Below, piece after piece: positions 60,038 through 64,000 of a DNA stretch of 64,000 nucleotides. Origin of the DNA: an uncultured Halobacteriovorax sp. Its GTDB lineage: Bacteria > Bdellovibrionota > Bacteriovoracia > Bacteriovoracales > Bacteriovoracaceae. The stretch covers positions 62,001-126,000 of the forward strand of contig CAJXVS010000007.1 of the NCBI GenBank assembly GCA_913061265.1, given 5' to 3'. Numbering within the stretch: position 1 is the stretch's first letter; every line of letters starts with the position of its first letter. The notes beneath the pieces were generated by a model. The model ran no database searches. It saw only the letters and a program-made list of their open reading frames with translations, and was not told the DNA's origin. Made by a program: the position numbers and the translations under genes.

Positions 60038-61387
60038 ATGAGATATATTTTGGGTCTATTTATTCTGGTAAGTTTTAGTGCCTTCGCCACTGATTCTTCT
60101 GATATTGGAGATCCAAGAGAGTCTAAGTTATCTGACCTTGTTATTCCTATCTATGAATCTTTAGAGATCGCTGATTATACGAAAAAGATATGTGATGAAG
60201 TTAATGGGTTTAAACGTTGTAAGCCTGAGCTTACTACTTTAAAGAAAGGCACTAAAGTTAGAATTATTTCAGAGAATAAAAAGGGAGTCTATAAAGTAGA
60301 GGTTTTTTCTAAAGATGGTTATAGCGAAGGGATTTATCATACTTCAAAGAAATTTGCTGATAAAGCTCTTAACTGGTCAGCTGTGAATCACACTCTTAGC
60401 CTCTTAGGTTCACCAAATGGATTAGGGGCAGTTCCGAAAATCAATTGCAACTATGGAATTAACTTAGTTTCTCAGATGAAAAAAGGACCAAAGATTCCTA
60501 CGCTAGAAATACAAGAAAATAAAAAGGTTTATTCAGTAAAAGAAGTGGCTGATCTAATGGAAAGATATAGTTTAAATGCTGATGGTAGCATGGCTCCGAG
60601 GACAAGCCCGAGACCTAAGATTCGTCCTAGCAGTATCTCAAATGCTCAAACGGGATCAGTTCCTGAAGAAGATCTTCCTGCCTATAATGGTGAATACTTA
60701 CCAGGTTGTGAAGCACTAAAAGAAGATCAGATTAAAGAAGAGAATAAAGATGACCTAAAAGATTGTGTTCAATCGATTAGAAAGGCCATTGCGGTAGGAA
60801 ATGCTCGAAATAGCGATGGTTCTTTAAATAGAACAAATCTTTATAAAAATATGTTCACAAAACTAAATCCAAAAGAGCAGGCCTTCGCTGGTAAGTTCTT
60901 CACTTCAATTGGTGAAGTTGAAATCCTAGATAATAAGGCCGACTATATGTCGATCATGAAGGTTCTTAAGAATAGAGCACGCTTCGCTAGACAGAAAGAA
61001 GGGGATACTAAGTACAACGAGCTTGATGCTGCCCTCGCTGATTGGCAATTTTCTATGTACAACTCTGCGGAGCCTGGATGGAGAAAGGTTCTTGATCCTG
61101 GTAAGGCCATCAGCACTAAGACTCTTGATAATGTTCTAGATGCCATGGTGACATTGGACAGTACTGATACTTCAAAATATGATAATGTTTATATGTACCA
61201 TGCCAATTATGTAACGCCGAAAGATTGGGATTGGAAGCTATTGTCTGATCCTTTCTCAATGGACTTTGGCTCTGGTATGGAGACGAAGTCATCAGGTGGC
61301 TCGTATCATAAGTTTTATACTCCATCGAATGGATTGAAAGGTGTTTATATTGGAAACTTTAAAAAGAGGAGGCGAAATGCGGATTAA
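60038..61387 (+). CDS. Exported protein with SleB-like cell wall hydrolase domain
   Basis: 449 residues from ATG 60038, giving signal peptide MRYILGLFILVSFSAFA; an ATG at 59948 is in frame but leads to a cytoplasmic extension. The N-terminal half holds an SH3-like region (KKGTKVRIISENKKGVYKVEVF...GIYHTSK). The C-terminal part (SIGEVEILDNKADYMSIMKVLKNRARFA...YNELDAALADWQFSMYN) follows the pattern of the SleB/CwlJ hydrolase family, with a Glu, an NR motif and a QF motif. A periplasmic peptidoglycan hydrolase is the best guess. The next gene overlaps by 11 bases. Confidence 0.65.
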   Translation: MRYILGLFILVSFSAFATDSSDIGDPRESKLSDLVIPIYESLEIADYTKKICDEVNGFKRCKPELTTLKKGTKVRIISENKKGVYKVEVFSKDGYSEGIYHTSKKFADKALNWSAVNHTLSLLGSPNGLGAVPKINCNYGINLVSQMKKGPKIPTLEIQENKKVYSVKEVADLMERYSLNADGSMAPRTSPRPKIRPSSISNAQTGSVPEEDLPAYNGEYLPGCEALKEDQIKEENKDDLKDCVQSIRKAIAVGNARNSDGSLNRTNLYKNMFTKLNPKEQAFAGKFFTSIGEVEILDNKADYMSIMKVLKNRARFARQKEGDTKYNELDAALADWQFSMYNSAEPGWRKVLDPGKAISTKTLDNVLDAMVTLDSTDTSKYDNVYMYHANYVTPKDWDWKLLSDPFSMDFGSGMETKSSGGSYHKFYTPSNGLKGVYIGNFKKRRRNAD

Positions 61388-61802
61388 ATTAGTTCTACTA
61401 CTTTCTCTTAGTCTTCCTTTTCTAACTCTATCTGCGAAAGAGTGGAGTGTTAAGGCGTCTGAAGAGGGGCACTCGCTTATAAGCACAGCAAATGATTCTG
61501 TTGAACTTGAATTAGAGGGACCAACTCTTCCAAAGATTATCAAGTCTAAGAAGCATCCTCTCTTTGATATTGTGGTTGTTGATCATGGTGAAGTGGGGAC
61601 TTCTTGTTTAGTAAGAATTCAAAAAGCCTATGTCTTTAATAAGTCCAAGAACAAATTTATAGGGGTCTATCCTTATAAAGTTATTGCAGTGGATAGCTTA
61701 GTTAAAAAGTGTAAGGTTAAGCCCGTTGTTTGGGAAACCTATAAAAGTTATATCTTGATTCACGATAAAAATAATGATCAGAAATTTAAGATCACTCCCT
61801 AG
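61377..61802 (+). CDS. Small exported protein of unknown function (141 aa)
   Basis: Start at 61377 behind AGAGGAGGCGAA, inside the end of the upstream gene (11-base overlap), so co-translated with the SleB-like protein. Signal peptide MRIKLVLLLSLSLPFLTLSA. The mature part is beta-rich with two Cys (SCLVRI, KKCKVK) and could be a partner or inhibitor of the hydrolase. Family not recognised. It converges with the phosphatase gene 3 bases away. Confidence 0.7.
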   Translation: MRIKLVLLLSLSLPFLTLSAKEWSVKASEEGHSLISTANDSVELELEGPTLPKIIKSKKHPLFDIVVVDHGEVGTSCLVRIQKAYVFNKSKNKFIGVYPYKVIAVDSLVKKCKVKPVVWETYKSYILIHDKNNDQKFKITP

Positions 61803-61805
61803 GAC

Positions 61806-62498
61806 TTATTCACACCTAGGGATTTCACTTACCCATTCCATTTGATCACAGGCCTCTTCGTTTAGATTATCAAAGGAGAGCTGTCCATTTTCAATTAATT
61901 TGGCCATCTTAAAGAAGAGGGGGCTCAGTCCCTTTCTAATCGCACTAACCACCTTATAGGGCTTCGTTTGATTTCCTGCTGAGTATCCTCGATCGCACAT
62001 TTGTTTTTTAAAGACCTCAGACTTTTCTTTTTCATGAAAAAGAAGATCCCAAATGCCTGCTAAGTGACCGGTTCTATCTTCACCGACTGTGCAATGAAAG
62101 AAGAGCTTACGATCAATTGATTGATAGACCTCTTTAATGATGGCCAGGGCCTGGATGGTTTGTTTACAGGCCTTAGGAAGATCATCAATGTCTTTCCATT
62201 TAAAAGGGATATGGTGGATGTCACTCTTCTTGTAACCACTTTCTAGTAATTCCTGAACTTCGTCATCAACCTCAGATCTTGTTTGATTCTTAAAAATCAA
62301 GACATCGGTAACACCATTCTCAGAGAGCTCAGCTATTTGATGCCTTGGGGCCATTCCTCTTAAGATCACCCCTTCATCGTCTATGACATGAGTATTGGGG
62401 ATACTAAAGCCCTCAGCAGTGGCAGGAACCTTAGACTCAAGGCCAGCTGCTGCGTTAAGGGAAGTTAGGCAAAGAAGTAGTGTGATGAATTGTTTCAT
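61806..62498 (-). CDS. Exported dual-specificity/tyrosine phosphatase-like protein
   Basis: 230 residues, signal peptide MKQFITLLLCLTSLNAAA. The active-site signature CX5R is in LFFHCTVGEDRTGHLAG (C136, R142), with a general-acid candidate Asp in WKDIDDLPKA and the FKNQTRSEVDDE segment typical of the family. Being secreted it would act on extracellular or prey/host phosphoproteins, phosphoinositides or phospho-sugars. Ribosome binding site AGGAGATC. Transcribed divergently from the HupE-like gene. Confidence 0.85.
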   Translation of the reverse strand: MKQFITLLLCLTSLNAAAGLESKVPATAEGFSIPNTHVIDDEGVILRGMAPRHQIAELSENGVTDVLIFKNQTRSEVDDEVQELLESGYKKSDIHHIPFKWKDIDDLPKACKQTIQALAIIKEVYQSIDRKLFFHCTVGEDRTGHLAGIWDLLFHEKEKSEVFKKQMCDRGYSAGNQTKPYKVVSAIRKGLSPLFFKMAKLIENGQLSFDNLNEEACDQMEWVSEIPRCE

Positions 62499-62539
62499 TT
62501 TGATCTCCTGCCTCGCAACATAACTTAATGCCTCGGGTA

Positions 62540-62556
62540 TATCTATGATATAGATA
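62540..62556. promoter_or_regulatory. Palindrome in the phosphatase/HupE divergent region
   Basis: TATCTAT-GAT-ATAGATA, a perfect 7-bp inverted repeat with a 3-base centre, lies midway between the two divergent start codons, where an operator for a dimeric repressor is expected. Candidate target genes include the metal-related HupE/His-rich pair. The regulator is unknown. Confidence 0.4.
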
Positions 62557-62637
62557 ATATGTCTTCTATCTAATTTATCGACATTGCTTAGGGAGATCCT
62601 TTAATTTAAACTTTCAGTACTTAATATTGGAGTCAAA

Positions 62638-63408
62638 GTGCTTAAGGTCGTTATGAGTTTTCTCATTTTTTTATCATCCCCAAATGCGTTCGCTCATGGA
62701 ATCAGTGAAGCCTCTAAGAAGGCCATGATTGAAGGGGGCTATTTAAAGTATGCCTGGCTTGGTGGGGAGCATATGCTGACGGGCTATGATCATCTTCTCT
62801 TTTTATTTGGAGTGATCTTTTTCCTAACGAAGTTCTCAGACATCGTTAAGTTTATAAGCATCTTTACCTTAGGCCATAGCATCACCTTAATTGGAGCGAC
62901 GTTCTTAGGCATCTCTGCCAATTACTTATTAGTAGATGCGGTTATTGCTTTAAGCGTTTGTTATAAAGGCTTTGATAATAACCAAGGCTTTCAAAAATAC
63001 TTTGAAATGAAGAAGGCGCCTAATCTTTTAATGATGGTTTTTATCTTTGGTCTTATTCATGGCTTTGGCCTCTCAACTAGGCTTCAACAACTACCACTAG
63101 GAGAGAAAGGATGGCCTATGCTTATGAGGATTGTCTCTTTTAATATTGGTGTAGAGGCGGGACAGGTTTTGGCCTTAAGTATCATGCTGATTCTCTTATC
63201 AGGAATCAGAAAGACAGATCTTTTCAAGAGAATCTCTCGAGTTTCAAATGATGGGCTTATTCTTGCGGGATTTTTACTCTTTTTAATGCAAATGCATGGG
63301 TATCTCCATACCAGTTACCCTGATGAATTTGGCTTTAGTCAAGATGAGCATATTCATCATCATCTTGATATGGACGCAGCTAAAGAAAACAAACACGATA
63401 ATTTATAA
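62638..63408 (+). CDS. HupE/UreJ-family membrane protein
   Basis: 256 residues, six or more hydrophobic segments, starting with GTG behind TTGGAG; an ATG lies five codons in. N-terminal signal-like segment ending in FAHGISEA, then a transmembrane region with conserved His: GGEHMLTGYDHLLFLFG, FTLGHSITL, GLIHGFGLS. These are family marks of HupE/UreJ-type proteins, implicated in nickel (or other metal) transport. A His-rich C-terminus (EHIHHHLDMD) adds a metal-binding hint. Followed after 9 bases by the His-rich secreted protein gene, one operon. Confidence 0.9.
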   Translation: MLKVVMSFLIFLSSPNAFAHGISEASKKAMIEGGYLKYAWLGGEHMLTGYDHLLFLFGVIFFLTKFSDIVKFISIFTLGHSITLIGATFLGISANYLLVDAVIALSVCYKGFDNNQGFQKYFEMKKAPNLLMMVFIFGLIHGFGLSTRLQQLPLGEKGWPMLMRIVSFNIGVEAGQVLALSIMLILLSGIRKTDLFKRISRVSNDGLILAGFLLFLMQMHGYLHTSYPDEFGFSQDEHIHHHLDMDAAKENKHDNL

Positions 63409-63417
63409 GGAGTTTAT

Positions 63418-63756
63418 ATGAAGTATTTATTGATCGCTTTAACGCTTGTTAGTTTTAATAGTCTTGCCGGTTCTGGGCATGACCATTCTCATGGACACGG
63501 GCATTCGCATGGTCATGAAAAACGTGAGATCAAGAAATCAAGAACGGGAGTCATTGGTCGAGTTCAAGTTGAAAGGCTAGTTCATGAAAAGAAGATTGAC
63601 GCTTCTTGGAAGAGGTCTAGCTTTGATAAATCTGTTCTAAAAGAGGGAGAGTGGCTTGTTACTTTTACCAATGATAAGGGCGTTAAGGGCAAGAAGCTTT
63701 ATATCTTCTTAAAGACTTCTGGTGAATTCGTAGCCGCAAACTTTACGGGTAAGTAA
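63418..63756 (+). CDS. Exported His-rich protein, DUF6488-like
   Basis: 112 residues, signal peptide MKYLLIALTLVSFNSLA. The mature N-terminus is His/Gly-rich (GHDHSHGHGHSHGHE), a metal-binding stretch. The rest (IGRVQVERLVHEKKIDASWKRSS, EWLVTFTNDKGVKGKKLYIFL, GEFVAANFTGK) resembles DUF6488 proteins. It probably buffers or delivers a metal for the adjacent HupE-like transporter. Strong ribosome binding site TAAGGAG; 9 bases after the previous gene. The family name is from recall of the pattern. Confidence 0.8.
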   Translation: MKYLLIALTLVSFNSLAGSGHDHSHGHGHSHGHEKREIKKSRTGVIGRVQVERLVHEKKIDASWKRSSFDKSVLKEGEWLVTFTNDKGVKGKKLYIFLKTSGEFVAANFTGK

Positions 63757-63762
63757 GACCTT

Positions 63763-63981
63763 TTATTCTACAAAAGAATCAAGCAAGGTGAGCTGAACGG
63801 CGTAGTCATCTTCGGCCTTAAGCTCAACTTGGCACCTCTGCCCAATAGTATGCATGGGTACTGTATGAGAGCAATCAAACTCCGTAACGATGGGATAGCT
63901 TCTAGGTCCAATAACTTCACTTAGAAGCTCATCTAAAGAAAATGGGGCTCCCTCAGTATCAGGAACCTCAGGTTTTCCCAT
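63763..63981 (-). CDS. Small cytoplasmic protein of unknown function (72 aa)
   Basis: It starts with MGKPEVPDTEGAPF behind AGGATTAATA, so it appears complete within the window. The acidic 72 residues contain two Cys (EFDCSH, QRCQVEL) and beta-type segments ending CQVELKAEDDYAVQLTLLDSF. No signal peptide. No family recognised. Converges on the His-rich protein gene with 6 bases between. Confidence 0.6.
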   Translation of the reverse strand: MGKPEVPDTEGAPFSLDELLSEVIGPRSYPIVTEFDCSHTVPMHTIGQRCQVELKAEDDYAVQLTLLDSFVE

Positions 63982-64000
63982 TATTAATCCTACAATTTTA

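Overview
This 64 kb window looks like chromosomal DNA of a Gram-negative bacterium of the Bdellovibrionota, most likely the Bacteriovorax/Halobacteriovorax/Peredibacter side (inference). The DNA is AT-rich and most genes have a purine-rich ribosome binding site. Exported and lipoprotein genes are very abundant. Two TIGR02147/DUF4423-type regulators are present, a family known mainly from Fibrobacter and Bdellovibrio, as are secreted proteins of a GNGG...HE type. No CRISPR array, insertion sequence, rRNA gene or intact prophage was seen.

Layout. 1-8.5 kb: 3' part of lon, a TerB-like protein, an AI-2E-type permease, an MscS channel, tRNA-Val, exported MsrB and a glycosyltransferase. 8.7-17.7 kb: 2-oxoacid:ferredoxin oxidoreductase (korA-korB), a dihaem lipoprotein, a cation diffusion facilitator, a lipase-like hydrolase coupled to a GAF/free-Met-sulfoxide-reductase-like protein, a glutamine amidotransferase, and a Gln/Ala-rich cytoplasmic protein preceded by a possible small RNA. 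18-32 kb: housekeeping and detoxification: M48 protease, glyoxalase II, PrxQ, a secreted nuclease, a radical SAM protein, a TPR lipoprotein with a LysM protein, then a tight run topA-yqaA-frmA-frmB (DNA topology plus formaldehyde detoxification), ending at tRNA-Arg.

32-45 kb: accessory character. Directly behind tRNA-Arg lie an RpiR-type regulator and an orphan sliding-clamp-like protein. This pair is bounded by an exact 20-bp direct repeat and followed by one copy of a structured intergenic repeat, whose second copy lies at 37.7 kb. Also here are a fatty-acid desaturase, an AraC regulator, a dihaem cytochrome c, a protein-glutaminase-like exported protein, several unknown exported proteins, and an ABC1/UbiB-like kinase that carries a lipoprotein signal peptide.

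45-64 kb: an exported-protein region. Its core (47.0-53.4 kb) is a mirror-image locus. On the minus strand the order is small secreted protein, TIGR02147 regulator, GNGGD-HE secreted protein. On the plus strand it is HTH regulator, paralogous small secreted protein, another small secreted protein, TIGR02147 regulator, GNGGG-HELGH secreted protein. The two halves diverge from about 49.4 kb. This is the best candidate for an undescribed system, perhaps surface or host/prey-responsive secretion under dedicated regulators (inference). The rest holds an ABC-F ATPase with an amphi-Trp protein, a putative zinc-peptidase lipoprotein, a degenerate M23 protein, a SleB-like hydrolase, an exported CX5R phosphatase, and a HupE/UreJ-like membrane protein with a His-rich partner.
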